Assembly: GCA_024138025.1 (NCBI GenBank)
Contig: JAMXBD010000402.1
Location: 124,001 to 188,000, forward strand
Source: Combretum micranthum
Lineage: Eukaryota > Streptophyta > Magnoliopsida > Myrtales > Combretaceae
Direction of reading: 5' to 3'
DNA length: 64,000 bases
The number at the start of each line of letters is the position of its first letter. The stretch's first letter is position 1. Under the pieces are notes generated by a model. The model saw nothing but the letters and a program-made list of their open reading frames with translations. It did no database searches and was not told the DNA's origin. A program made the translations under genes and the position numbers. Positions 26,313 to 38,760 of the stretch are shown here, in pieces.

Positions 26313-26483
26313 CCTCCTGTGATGTCACTGTCTTTAATTTTCAATCATCATTTATTTTCTCTTTCATCTATTTATGTTTTTCTTACCAATAAATTAGGTG
26401 AGAAGGAAAATAATATTTAATTTTATAAAAAAAATTATGAAATTATCATTGGGATCAAAATAATCTTAATTTTGAGCAATTTA

Positions 26484-26830
26484 ATCTCTCTTTTCAAGAG
26501 ATGAGGTAATTAGTACCTGATCTCGTTTTTTGAATAGACGAGATTCTCATAACTCAAAGGTACCTCTTCTCTTGAAGAGATGAGGTCAATGTCTTGTACT
26601 AACCTCATCTCTTAAAGAAGAGGAAGAAGATGACGAGCAAAATATGCCCATTAACCTTATCTCTTCAAAAGACGAAGTCATTAGTATGTGATCTCATCTC
26701 TTGAAGAGACGAGGTCATTAAGACAAAAGTACCTTGTCTCTTCAAGAGATGAGATCACGCACTAATGATTTTGTATTTTGAAGAGATAAGGTTGATGGGC
26801 ATATATTGCCCACCATCTTCTTCCTCTTCC
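26484..26830 (+). repeat. Hairpin array in the left MULE terminus
   Basis: Eight imperfect palindromes spaced about 40 bp apart (near 26484, 26519, 26562, 26602, 26654, 26690, 26731, 26770). Each is built on CTCTTGAAGAG flanked by ACCTCAT and ATGAGGT variants. The outer part is a second-level inverted repeat: about 26618-26671 pairs with about 26776-26830. Two more units lie in the right terminus (43405-43431, 43445-43470). Confidence 0.75.
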
Positions 26831-28124
26831 TCATTCCGCCATTGTTAAAAGAAATACGGCAAATCTTCTCACAAACCCTAACCTTAATTTCTCCATTATA
26901 GTGCCTTTGAAGCTTCAAATTGGCACGTGATCTTAGGAATTTCGATCAGTAGCATCATAGAGTCATCAATTAAGCATAAATCAACCGCTTGGAGCAAAAA
27001 TTTCGATAATCAAGACATGTCAACCTCGCAAGTATTCCCTCTTTTGACTAGAAATGTTTGTGGATTCAATTATAAGTAGAATTGATTCATCTACTTGTCC
27101 CAAAAGTAATCTTAGTTGCTCGTACAACTATAGTTTCTTTGTATTTGGACATATAACTAAAATCTATAGTTTTTATCTCAACAAAGTGAAATATGGTAAT
27201 TAATTAAAATAAAACAAGGAAACAAAACAAGAAAATGATTTATTTGCACTAGGTTTTAAGACCTAATTTAAGGTAGTTAAATTTTAATTAGTAAGTTTAT
27301 TGCATTCTTTCAATTAGATGTATTGACAGTAGACCAGTAGATAAGTAATTTTTTAAAATTTTACAATCTGTTCCATTTAATTATGTGATCAGTTTCTTAA
27401 CTTATCAACCTATTGCATTAACTCTAAAATAATTTTAATGGTAGGATAATACATTAGACATTTTTAATATGTTTGAAAGTTCCCACATTATATCTATAAA
27501 AAATTCTGTATTTATAGTGGTTGTAAAGATATATTAGAGACAGATGCCAAGGCAAAAAATTTATTTATATAAAATACATGTTTTGTATACATCAATTACC
27601 TTTGTTTATTTTCATCCCTAATAAAAGGAAGAAGAAAAAGAAAAAAATGTTTGTGTAGCTTATACTAAGCCACCACCACAGTTAGTACCTTGTCTCTAAA
27701 ACCACAGACGACTTACTAGGGTATTTACAGATTACTCATTAGCCATCAATATAATCCATATTTCAGATGCAAAAATCAAATTTCAATAGGGAATTTGTTT
27801 TCTCAATATCTATCTTCAAAGATTTAGCATTTGAGTGTATATGTCTATTTCACTAGCGACGAAGTTAGTAGCACTTTGTTACGTATATGGTAGAAGGCTT
27901 ATTTCATAAATATCCTTGTAGCAATTAAAAGTTGCATGCAATTGAGCCTTACTTCTTGTACTCAAGATTCAAATCATCTCATAAATTAAATATTTTGATA
28001 AGAATGAGATGGATGAGCTAGCGTTAATAAGCATGTTCCATATTATGGGAGTGTAATTCATAAGTCATTATTACATCTCATGTATTCAACCTATATTTTA
28101 TGAGCTGGCGGGATAGGAAAGGAA
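26831..28124 (+). other. MULE leader, no gene
   Basis: Between the hairpin array and the transposase start. AT-rich with no ORF recognised; includes a CAAACCCTAACC string near 26875 typical of plant 5' leaders. Confidence 0.4.
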
Positions 28125-28450
28125 ATGGATAAAGCCAAGTTCATATTGTATACTCATAGGAATATAATGGAAGGGAGTGAAAGTTTTGGTTATGATAGGC
28201 AGCCAGTTGATATGGTCATTGTTTGTGGGAACTCAACTTATGAGCAAATATTAAACATCATTTGCAGTAGACTTATAATGAATAGGTCTACACACCGGGT
28301 TGAGCTGTATCATAGGGTAGCTATTGAAGATAGAATACTATGTTATGATATTATTCCAGTAACAGATGATAATGCTGCATAAGAGATGTTGGTGTACATA
28401 GAAGAGTTAGTGGCTATATATGTCCAGATATTTGAAAATGAATTGCAATA
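28125..28450 (+). pseudogene. MULE transposase N-terminal fragment
   Basis: The frame starts MDKAKFILYTHRNIMEGSES at 28125 and runs 85 codons to a TAA (28380-28382). It then continues readable (EMLVYIEELVAIYVQIFENE) before further decay. Layout and wording match the N-terminal domain of plant MuDR-type transposases, which precedes the catalytic core. No catalytic DDE core follows: the next recognisable part is the SWIM region only about 200 bp on. The core was therefore deleted and this copy could not move itself. Confidence 0.6.
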
Positions 28451-28593
28451 GGCTCTTGAGGGCACCATTAGTCGAAAAAAGAAAAAACTTTTTCAATTGC
28501 AACTCAATCTTCAACAGGCAAAGGGAGAAGGCGAGAGAAGCAATGAATTTGGGTAAGGTGATAATAGCTTATGCTGCAAAGAATTTTAAGAGG

Positions 28594-28894
28594 TGAAATA
28601 AGATGCCAAGTGCTCATCATGTAACATGTTTCGACTATCATAAACGTGTGTTTGAGGTTTTAATTGCATCACGTCCTATAATAAATGGTCAAAAGGGAGA
28701 TCATATATAAAAAGTCGAGTTGAGATCAAGCAGATGTACAATAAGTGGCAAACCTATAAAATTCTACTAACATGCAATAGCAGTAATGGGTACTCTGCAC
28801 AAGGATTGTGTTGCTCAAGTGGGCAGTGGTACAAGTAGGAGAATCAACTAAGGGTATATGGGCATTCATTCATACCTACAGTAAATAAAGTGAA
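28594..28894 (+). pseudogene. MULE transposase SWIM-domain fragment, split by CACTA
   Basis: Decayed frames read FEVLIASRP, KVELRSSRCT, GKWQTYK and HAIAVMGTLHKDC, matching the region around the SWIM zinc finger of MULE transposases. The reading stops at NKV where the CACTA element begins and resumes at 37519-37521 after it: with one copy of GAA removed the frame continues as NETHINIPTWHPFPG. Stops and frameshifts are present on both sides, so the gene was decayed. Confidence 0.6.
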
Positions 28895-28914
28895 CACTAC
28901 AACAAAATGAGCCT

Positions 28915-29480
28915 TTGGCTATGTCTAATAAACGTGGCTAAACATTAATTAAACATGACCAAAGATTTTTGTCACATTTTTTTACACGTGGCCTATAGAC
29001 GTCTCAAAAGGTCCATCACAAATTTGATAAGTAATGTTAAAAATTAAAACGTCACTAATGTTAGTTTAGCTGCTAAATACTCTTTGTCAGGCCACGTTTA
29101 AACATGGCCTATTATCATGTTTTGATCACACTTATGTGTGGCTAAATATGGCTAATCTCCATCTCGCTAAATATAAAAAGAGGAAAACTTATGATCAGTG
29201 ACGTTTAAACGTGGATAAATATATTTATTAGTAACGTGCAAACATAAGTAAATTACTTAATTGGCAATGTTTAATCGTGGCCATGCACAAGTTGAATAAG
29301 CTTTATATATGTTTGTTGAACAACAATGATGATTCATCAACTTGACAAATCTCATATTTACCACAATTTAAACGTGGCTATTCTAATACATTGGCGACGT
29401 TGACATATAGGTATTCAATTAAAATAGTAATTTCTAAATGTGGTTGTTATTTTAATTTAGCAACGTTTACACGTGGCTAT
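28915..29480. repeat. Subterminal repeats of the CACTA element
   Basis: Repeated AAACGTGGC-type motifs in both orientations, for example at 28931, 28984, 29091 (inverted), 29201, 29371 and 29461. Such subterminal arrays are transposase-binding sites in the En/Spm family. A matching dense array at the right end was not obvious. Confidence 0.6.
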
Positions 29481-29905
29481 TCTTATTAAGAAGAGATTAT
29501 TGTTTAACTCAGTTTAATTTGGCAATATATACTTGTTTATTGTGTAACATACGCATAATTAGCAATATACACCTGTATGATCACAATATAATTGATACCT
29601 GCTATTACTTCTGCATATGAAATTTATGTATGAATAAATATCACTAATACATTTTGGAGCATACAATACGCTCGATATGTAATAAAAACTAATAACAAAA
29701 AAATTACTTAAAGATCACCATGACTATCCTTGCATTAAAGGAAAAAAAAAAACGCAAAACAATATGGTTTCGCGTCTTTAGAAGAAACATAAGCACAATC
29801 TCCAAATTACATCAAAATGAGCATATGTACACACTTTATCACATTAATTTGACCCCGTTCATGTCAATTGCTTCAGCCAAAAAAACAAAAACAAAAAACT
29901 GAGTT

Positions 29906-30146
29906 TTTAATTTTCTTCCTCACTATTGTCACCATCATCTCTAAGTGATGGATTTGATGAAGTATCTCGTGCACTTGCAGAAGTATTTCCATTTGGATTT
30001 GCTGTCACACAATATGTAAATATAATTATTGAATGGTTAAAAAAAAAAACACTAATGAGATAATGAAAAACGACCCATGATAACTAACCTAAACTACTGG
30101 GAAAACTTGATACAAGTTGTTCTACAAGTTGAGTTAGTTGAGCAAG
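29906..30146 (-). pseudogene. Possible C-terminal exons of a CACTA-borne gene
   Basis: Two minus-strand exons fit together: 30089-30146 (LAQLTQLVEQLVSSFPSSL) and 29906-30001 (ANPNGNTSASARDTSSNPSL, ending NSEEEN and a TAA). They have AG acceptors, GT donors and a matching phase across the 87-bp intron. The low-complexity acidic tail and position suggest the end of a CACTA accessory or transposase gene transcribed toward the left end. Upstream exons were not found, so it is probably a remnant. Confidence 0.35.
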
Positions 30147-30225
30147 CTGTAAATACAATTGAGTAGCAAATTCAATTCAAGAAAATCAGAAAAAATCTAG
30201 TCACGTGTGGATTTTCCCAGAACCA

Positions 30226-30400
30226 ATCTCATTAGATAGGAATAGGAAAAAGGGAAAAATAATATGATAGTAAGTATTAGGATAAAAATAATTCAAAGAG
30301 ACGAACTTTATATAATCTACTGATTTCGTCTCTTCAAAAAACAAGTTAACTCATAACTTATATTTTTAAGTTGCCCAAAAATAAAATTTTTTTCGCTTCA
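30226..30400. repeat. MULE-terminus-like fragment inside the CACTA element
   Basis: GGAAAAAGGGAAAAATAATA followed by AGAGACGA and GTCTCTTCAAAAAAC resembles the termini of the surrounding MULE (26398-26560), including one hairpin module. No target duplication was fixed. Confidence 0.35.
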
Positions 30401-33400
30401 ATCAGTCACTTACACTTGCAACAAAGTAATCACTCCGAAATTACATATAGACATAGATTTCACTAACCTTAAAATACCAAATGAGAATGCTACTAAGGTG
30501 TGTGCTATATCTGTTTTATGATCTTGTTCTGGCTAAAATACACATATAAGGATCGAACATCTAAATCTTAGAAACAATAATACAATGTAAAATTGCTTGA
30601 CATTGTTTCCTAGAAAAAATGGCTAAAAAGATTAGTTTCAATGATATACCAAATCCTAGCTAAAATAAAAAAGTACCGTCACATGGAAAGGAAAAATATG
30701 CTGACTCAGAGTTAATAATAATCAAATTTCAAATTTTGTTTCCACGTATCAACCAATTAACAATAAAGACAAGCAAAAAAGGACCCCAGTGAAATTACAA
30801 TCTCTAGGATGTTGATTAGCCTCAACAAATTACATAAATCATTGAAGCAGTAGAGAAATAGTTTTTGAGTTGATCTAGTAATATTTAAAAATTTTCATTC
30901 CCTTGTCACTAGTGTGAATGCAAATTGAATCAATTGGACACTTTAAGAAGCATGCAAAACCTGCCAATGGATTGAATAAGACATATTTCAACCAAATTAA
31001 TAACAACGACCACCCAAAATTATCATCGAAAAAAACTATAAACTAAATTACATACTGATGATATACCTTGCATCATAATATTTGTGCAGAACAGAGAATG
31101 AAATGCCATCCATGTTCAAGTGATATGTACCCATAAAAAGTCTATCTTTGAAAAGGCTACAATAATGCTTACCATAACTTCTTTTGATTAGCTAATTTCA
31201 AAGCTTATAGGATTACCAAGCAAAAGTTTAGAAGTATAGTGGGATGAAACACAAAGCAAAGACTTAACTATTTGCCAAGCAAAACACATCAACGTTTAAA
31301 ACCATATTTTTCTCTATAAGCCCCAAAAAAAAAAAAAAAATTCCAGCAAAATCATTAGTAACAACATAATACATATTTTTCTATTCTACCTTTAATAGCA
31401 TAATATATTTAAAATCTTTTTATTACTAAAAATATGATAAAATGCGAAATTTGTAGGTTGCAGACTCTCTAATGTTAATAAATAGCCCAATGTTCCTCTA
31501 CATTAATGGGCAACTTTATTAGCTCCTAACCTCTACATACATCATATTCATGCTAAAACATCTTGCCTTCTTGTAATTCCATGTGATCGCAAACAAAAAC
31601 AAGAGTAAAAGAAAGGGATCTAGACTTATATAAAGAATTATATATAATCCATAAAGCACATAGAGACAGGTTGAATCCATTTTTATGGACTACTCTATTA
31701 AGCTATATGAAGCCTATGTTGTAACGCATTTTAAAATTTTTTAAGCTCTCCCAATTTTCTATTCCTCTTACTGAGTCAGCAAAATTTTAAGATAAAAGGA
31801 AGTGAACGCATTAGATTGATTTTAGCGCATATGAAAAGATAGTAAATATGACCATCCAATGATCCCTAATGGAATCTCTATAAGCTTGCGTAGGGGAGAT
31901 CTTAAGCCATCCCAATGCAATGTTCTTTCTGTGCAATTTCCGTTTTTGGCAAGGATATAAGTATAACTTAAGAATAATTTAATTTATCGTACACTTTACC
32001 TTCTTTTTTTACTGTGCAATGATTGTAAAAGCCACTTTTATATCATCAATTGCCAAACCTTTCAGGTCGGGTTTACGATTACATTAACAAGAAACCTAAG
32101 CCTGAGGTGGCTAACCAATATCTTTGTGATCACGAGGAATTAACATAAATAGCATAACAATTTTTCTTTAAAAAAATTCAACTTTTGGCTTGGGAAGCTG
32201 AAGCTTTGGACATCATGCAAATATTCTTGAACCAATCGATGAAATTCATATTACAAAATTTTCCTAATAAGAAATCCCCCAAAATAAATATGTCATTAAT
32301 TACAAAGATAAGACCAGTTCCAGCCCATTATCCAAAATCTTAACACACTACAATGGAAGAAAGAACAACAAATTATATCATAACACATCTTAAGCACCAA
32401 TAACAGACTGGAGATTTATTTCATTAAAAGTAGCAGGTATAATTTTATGAATTGGCACAAGATTTGCATAAATATATTAATTGGCCTAAACCCTATCAAT
32501 AATCAACTTGTGGAATGAGGTTCACAACATGAATAAAAGATATCACATTGAATAATTGAGTAAAAGACTAACCTTTTATGGTAGAACCTCGGCTAATCTT
32601 GAAAGTGAAAGGTTTCTACTTAAGAAGACGAAAAGACCTGCATGGTATAACGAAAATGAATAAATCCATATATATTACGATTTCCATGACTCTTTGTGTT
32701 TTTCTCAATCTCCTTTAGTACTGGAATCAAACCAACATAACAATGTTTATGGCTGGAATACGATAAGGAACACATTAGCAGGTTGCAACAACAGCTGATT
32801 CCAAAATTAGGATACCACAAAGAGCCAGCTGCAAGCACCAAGAGTAATTCAAAAACATAATAAAGACAAGATATACTACTGTTTGTAACAAGTACATTCA
32901 CTGCTCACTAGAATTCCTATAGCATAGGAGCTTTACATTACCAACAGCATTTCTAGTTCAACATGATATCACTACATGCTTAGGGAAGTTAAATTACATG
33001 GTAGAATCTAAGAAATAAGTATCAATGTCATCAACCCACACCCTATTTATAAGTGGTTTGTAGAGAATTTAAGGAGGGGAAAAAGAAAAGAAAAGAAAAG
33101 AAAAGAAAAGAAAAAGAAGTCAAATTGAAAAAAAAAAAGAAAAAGAAAAAATTATCTCCTTAGGATATATAGCTTCACAGTATCTATCAGAATAGTCAAC
33201 TATCTTCACGACTCCCATCACCATGACCGAAAGAACAAGGCATAATAATAATCACTATCATGATAGCACTGAGTTAAATTACAGAGAAAGGGGAACATAT
33301 TCAACATAAAGATGGCCTTAAACACATTGATAATCTTGATTGCATTTCGTCATGCACTTGGAGGAAATAATAACATAGATCTTCCGTGTTGTGGTAACCT

Positions 33401-36400
33401 TCAGAGGGTAACCCTGCAGATTCATGGATAAATCCATCAGCTAGAAAGATATGAGTAGACTAAGGCAAACTTTAAGTAAATATAGTACGACAGAGAGAAA
33501 TTTTAAGAGCAGCATTCTAGTAATGGTAAAAAATAAATAAATAAATGAATAGATAAATATAATGATAATAATAAAAGAAAGGAGAAAAACAAAAAAGAAT
33601 AAAAAAAAAAAACCATCATCAACTAAGTTAGCAATTCTTTAGATTATGAGTTGGATATTAGGAATCTATGCTCATTGTAGTGTCAATTTTTAAATTACAG
33701 AAGGCTCAACATGGTCAAGCTTGCCTGAGTTGCTTCAACAAACAAACTAGAAGGGGGGAAAGGTCATCTCAAATTCATGAATAATCCACTAGTAGAGGAA
33801 GATAATAGTATTTTGGCTAATCGTAATATATATTTTTCCTTGGATATTTTTTAGGCACTACAACTGCATCCAGTGGAAACACACTTGAAGATCAACTCTT
33901 GAAATAAAAAATCAGAAGCCTCAAAAATATATCACGCCATTTTTTATTTGATAGTCTAAAAAAGGAAAAAAGGTAAGACAAGATAAACATATGCCAACCC
34001 AAATACTAAAAACGAAAGTGTTTATGACCTTGCCACACAAGTGCTCGCACTGATTTAATAACAAGTTGTCATTACGAAAAAGGAATAAAAGCATCTATTG
34101 CAAAATGTAGCTAAAGTTAATTACTTCCTATTAAAATTTCTATTCCTATAGCAATGATAATTGATAACTAAGAAGTCAAGGGAAAAGTGCACCCGAGGGG
34201 CTAGGCTTATAACTGGCCTGTGTAAGGTGCCAAATAAGCATGTGCCTTAGCAATGTGAGGTGCAGATAATAAATATTTAAATTTTGACACTATTATTCCT
34301 AAAATTTTATAATAAAATTACAAAATATTTCAAAATATGTTAAAATATATTTAAATTTGATAAAAGTAAATTGCTTCTCATATATGGTAAAATCACCAAC
34401 CATCTCAAAATAGGGCACCTCCAAAAATCGAACATTTATAACAAAAACAACATAAAACTTCATTATAAAAAATATGTTTCCATTTATAGGCATAATCATT
34501 GATGTGTTTAGGTGTATTGATGATGCACAAGCCTCGAGCACTTCAAGCCCTTGGCACCTTTCCAAAAAGATGTGCGATAGTTACAATTTGCCTTAGGCAT
34601 GCACTTTGATTACATTACGAAGATGGTGTCGACAGTCACATGCATGAACAATTCAAGAAGTCAAGGTTAATATCGAACAAACCAATTCACACTGGAATCT
34701 CTTCAATTAAACAAAACTCAACAAAAAAAAAAAAAAAACCACCTTTTCACCAAAGAACGAATTCACCATTTTTTTTTATAGCTTATGGCCATCACCAATA
34801 ACTCCTAAAACATATTTTTGGATAGTTCCCAATATCTTATGCAACAAAATGCCTGAAACACGTTAGCTATCAGATATGACTACTGAACAAAGCAAAAACA
34901 AAAAGCCTCCGACCAACAAACACAAACATAAAAGAGCGACAAGGAAGAAGCAAATCAAAAAATGCTTAAACTCTAAACAAATGCCACTCAAACACTAAGA
35001 AAGATAAGCTGCAGAAAGATAAAAATTAGCAAAGCAAACCAGAAGCTGTAACATAGTGAACTACACAAGTAAGAATAACAAAGAGCACCAATTCAACCAG
35101 CGATAACAACCCCAAAATCTAAGTTCAACACTAGCATTTAAACAAAAAAAAAAGACAACAACACCATAATAAAGAAAATCCAGCAAATTCAAGCACAAAT
35201 TCAACTAAAAAATCCTACAAAACTCTACGAAAATTCCAGACAAGTAGCACCATAGTAGCAAAAAATAACCCGTGTACCTTAAAGAAGATCACGCTGCAAC
35301 CTCCCCCTATATCCTGCAAAGAAAAAAAAACAAATATAGACTAAACACACAAAATAATCATACGAGAAAAAAATTTGTTTAACCATAGTAGCAAGCTTCA
35401 AGGATCTCGAACAAGTGGCCTGCACCAAGAACGACCGGCAGTAAACCAATGCACCACCATGATATTGCCGCTCTAAATTAGGTAATACCCAAATATGAGC
35501 AATGCCAATTGCATATCAAAACTAGATTGGTGTGTATCCAATTTAATATCAGTTTGACCAAAAATAAGTAAATAAATAACAAGATGAATTTAGCACTATG
35601 TCTATGCAAATGGAAGCAGGTGGGAGGACAAGAATTTCAAACCAATTCAACTAGAGTGATATGAACCAGTCTGTGCTAATCAAATTAATAATTCTTAATC
35701 ATATCATAGTTCCTGCTGAACCAGAAAAATATTCATATGACCTTGTCAAGAGAAAGAAGAAAGTTCATTTCTTGTATCTTAATTGTCATACTCAGCTAAT
35801 AAGTCCATAGCCAATGGAAAAGAGCAGAGAGTACATTTAAAATGTATGTTTTATAAAATCACAAAAATATCTGCAAATGTTTCATCACATCAAATAATAG
35901 CAAAGCAAGTCATTTAAGGAACACATAAAAGTTCTCCAATGCAATTTCTTGTCGAATGAAAACCAATCAACTTAAAACTGGTTCCATTTTTTACAACGTA
36001 TGAATTCCATCCCACGATATGGAAAAAGTAGCAACTCCTAAGAGCTCAAACCAGTTTTCACATACTCCTAAATAGCCATCAGAGAGGTTCTTCAAAATGG
36101 AAAAAAGTTAAAAATTCTGAGCACAACCAACTCCATGAGAGAACCTGATAAGCACCATCATTGTTCTGAGGGTTCCTTTGTTTTTGCTTGATCAACACTT
36201 TCAATGGGGGCTATTGTCTGCCACATAAAATTTGCAAATTACAAATAACAAAAGGTGATTACTCTTATATTAGAAATACATTATTCCAACCAAAACGACA
36301 TGATCAATCTCTCCATTTTTATACCAGTATTTGTTTTTCCATGATATTTGAGTTTTTGAAAAAGAGTAAAATATAATAAATACAAAAAGAAATGTTTGTC

Positions 36401-37500
36401 CTGAACAATCACAACCTTAAGACATTTCATCAAACACTAGGTGATCAACATTCAAAGAGGACAACAAAGAACAGATAAGAGTAAATACTAGATCAAGTTT
36501 ATAGATGTTGTGAACAATGGAGGCACCGCGAGAAGCAAAGCAACGATAATGCCGCATGACCATGCTAGTGAAGGTGCACCGAAAATCTCCAAAAATCCCC
36601 AAAAAAGATGGGGCCAATTTGCACTTTTTGAAGGTAAATGATTTTGTTGTTATAGAGTTAATCAACAAAATCGAGGGAAATTAAGCTCGAAATGGATTAT
36701 TAGAAATAGTACGACTTTAAGAAACCTAAAATTAACATTCAAATAGAATAGAACAAGGATGTGCAATTCAGACCAATGAACCTAGAAATTTGGAATATGT
36801 TTTAAATAAAATTAAAGCAAAAGGGGATTGGAAATCTGTTTAAGGGACAAAGCAAACAAAACCCCTAGGAAAAATCAAATTTTGCACCCCAAAATAGTAA
36901 ATCTAGGGTTTGGCACTAGAACTTCGAGTTTTTGAAAATTATCTTCAAGGGAGAAATCAAAGGAAAGGAAATTATATACTAATTCAGGAACCCTAAACAA
37001 TTAATAGCCTCTCACCAAATGATTCAAGCTATACTTCGTGAACACATTTTCTATCTCTAGTATATGTGTCAATTCATGCCTTGACTATGTAAGCACCACC
37101 ATGTCTAAGTGCAAAGCATACCTTAATGGTCATCATACCCCAAAAGTCTCACAAGTGTAGCATTAGAAATGGTGAGTCAGTGAGGAAAGTGGCAGAGGTG
37201 CAATTTCAAGTTGATGAAAGTTGAAAGATGGAAAGTGTTTGATTCTTTTATCTTTCCTTAAATGCATATGTTAATAACGGCGCGATTCTAAGCAAGATTT
37301 TTTATTTTAAGTTCAAAATTTTTTAAAAGAAATTGGTAATGTTTACTATGAGATAAGAGATGCAAATCAAACCAATTATTAGTACAAGCTAAATTTCATT
37401 TGCAAACGTGACCAACGATGTATCATATCTATCGTTTAAAACATCCAACTAAACTGCAAAAGAAAAGCAACATTTGCAAAATTTACAAAGGTCATCCTAT
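30401..37500. other. CACTA interior, no recognisable gene
   Basis: About 7 kb of AT-rich DNA with only short chance ORFs. Possible exon-like bits flanked by splice sites occur, for example minus strand 35281-35312, and a TCTAGGGTTT leader-like string is seen near 36901 on the plus strand. None can be assigned. It includes an (AAAAG)n tract at 33080-33115. It may hold captured host sequence, but I cannot show this. Confidence 0.45.
33080..33115. repeat. (AAAAG)n microsatellite
   Basis: Seven AAAAG units in the CACTA interior. Confidence 0.85.
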
Positions 37501-37521
37501 GTGAAAATTCTTATAGTGGAA

Positions 37522-37740
37522 TGAGACTCATATTAACATTCCAACATGGCACCCCTTCCCAGGACTTATTAAAAAGAAGGGAAAGCCTAGGGAAAAATGC
37601 TTCTAGAATGAGATTGACATTCAAGAATGCCTACAGGGTTACTCATGCGATTCATGTGGGTAGACATGGCATAATATTAGAAGTTTTCCAAGTAAGCAAG
37701 CAGCAAGTAGGACATCTACGCATCAGTCGAGTCGTAGTGG
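37522..37740 (+). pseudogene. MULE transposase C-terminal remnant, right of CACTA
   Basis: Continues the split reading: INIPTWHPFPGLIKKKGKPR, then a frame break and a Cys-rich stretch reading GYSCDSCG. The proline/lysine-rich linker followed by a small Cys motif is the usual end of plant MULE transposases. Confidence 0.55.
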
Positions 37741-37858
37741 TATTCTATTGTTTATGTGATTTGTTCTACAACATTGAAATTGCTTATTTTATTTGTTGTT
37801 TGCTCCCTTTATCACTTATGACAATTGATGACACTATTTATTACCTTTGTACTTACAG

Positions 37859-38760
37859 ATGGATCCAGGACCTATAGATGACTCACTACTTACTGGATGG
37901 GCTGTTCATAGATTAAAGGTTGCATGGGAAGGACAGGTAAGATCTTTTCCTATCTTATTAAGTTAAAACACTTAGGTTTTATTTCTCATTGAATTGTTTT
38001 CAACCACAGGAGCACGTCATATTACATTGTCACCGGAAAGAGGCGAGGCTTAGACGGCAAGGGTCGTATGCCTGCACATCTAGACGATTGACTTGTTCCT
38101 TATCTGTCATAAGCAGGTTAGGTACTGCACATATACCATCTATCCAGTTGGATTAACACCTCATTATTGCATTAGTTGAGAGATGGCACCTAGAGACACA
38201 TACATTTCACATGCCTATGAGGGAGTAGACTGTGACATAATAGGATATTGTAATATTAGTCAGTCTTCCTATCGATGGTCATGTTGTGACTAACATAACA
38301 TGAATGGACTGGTTAGAGTTATACACCTGTTTACTTGGCGTTAGACCCATATCTAAATTTGATATTGATGGTGGGTGCTTGAAGATGTCGTAGTAGGATA
38401 GACACTTCACAATACTACCTCATGATGTAGACGACATTACTATTCAATGCCATGCCCGAGGTTATATTCTATTGCTGCTAAAGGGATTCATTATCGAGAA
38501 CAAATCATCCAACCTAGTTCATGTCATGTACCTATAGTTGCTCGAGGACTTTGAAATAGCAGGACATTATGCATGGGGAGCAGCTTGCTTAGCATGGCTC
38601 TACAAGCAGCTATGCGTGGCGTCGCATATTGAGACGAGTGATATTGCATGACCCTTGTTGTTTTGCAAATCTGGGCCTAAGAGCACTTCCCACACATTGC
38701 CCCCTTGCAGCAACAAATCATGGCAATGACTGTGGGGCATCCTCTCATCAGTTACTAGGG
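37859..38760 (+). pseudogene. Plant mobile domain (PMD, MAIN-like) gene remnant
   Basis: Exon 1 (37859-37936) reads MDPGPIDDSLLTGWAVHRLK and ends GGACAG before GTAAG. Exon 2 begins at 38010 with EHVILHCHRKEARLRR. Further in-family strings follow with several stops between them: IALVERWHLETHTFHMP, SLPIDGHVVT, WLELYTCLLGVRP, ARGYILLLLKGFI, LEDFEIAGHYAWGAACLAWL. This is the aminotransferase-like plant mobile domain, found in the MAIN proteins of plants and often carried by MULEs next to the transposase. Position and strand here fit a MULE-borne copy. At least five stops make it non-functional. Confidence 0.75.

Larger units (their letters stand above)
28895..37518. mobile_element. CACTA (En/Spm) transposon, 8.6 kb, non-autonomous
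   Basis: The left end is CACTACAACAAAATGAGCC and the right end, inverted, is CACTATAAGAATTTTCACA. Both are flanked by GAA (28892-28894 and 37519-37521), the 3-bp duplication of this superfamily. The left subterminal region has many ACGTGGC motifs. No transposase ORF is found inside; only two short minus-strand exons near the left end look coding. It interrupts the MULE transposase remnant, whose frame resumes across the junction. Confidence 0.8.

Noticed and set aside
33660..33680. TTGTAGTG as a possible right end of the CACTA element
   Set aside because: No GAA duplication follows it; the end at 37518 has the duplication and restores the interrupted MULE frame.
37521..37877. 118-codon ORF as a gene
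   Set aside because: It is an out-of-frame shadow over the MULE C-terminal remnant and the start of the PMD gene.
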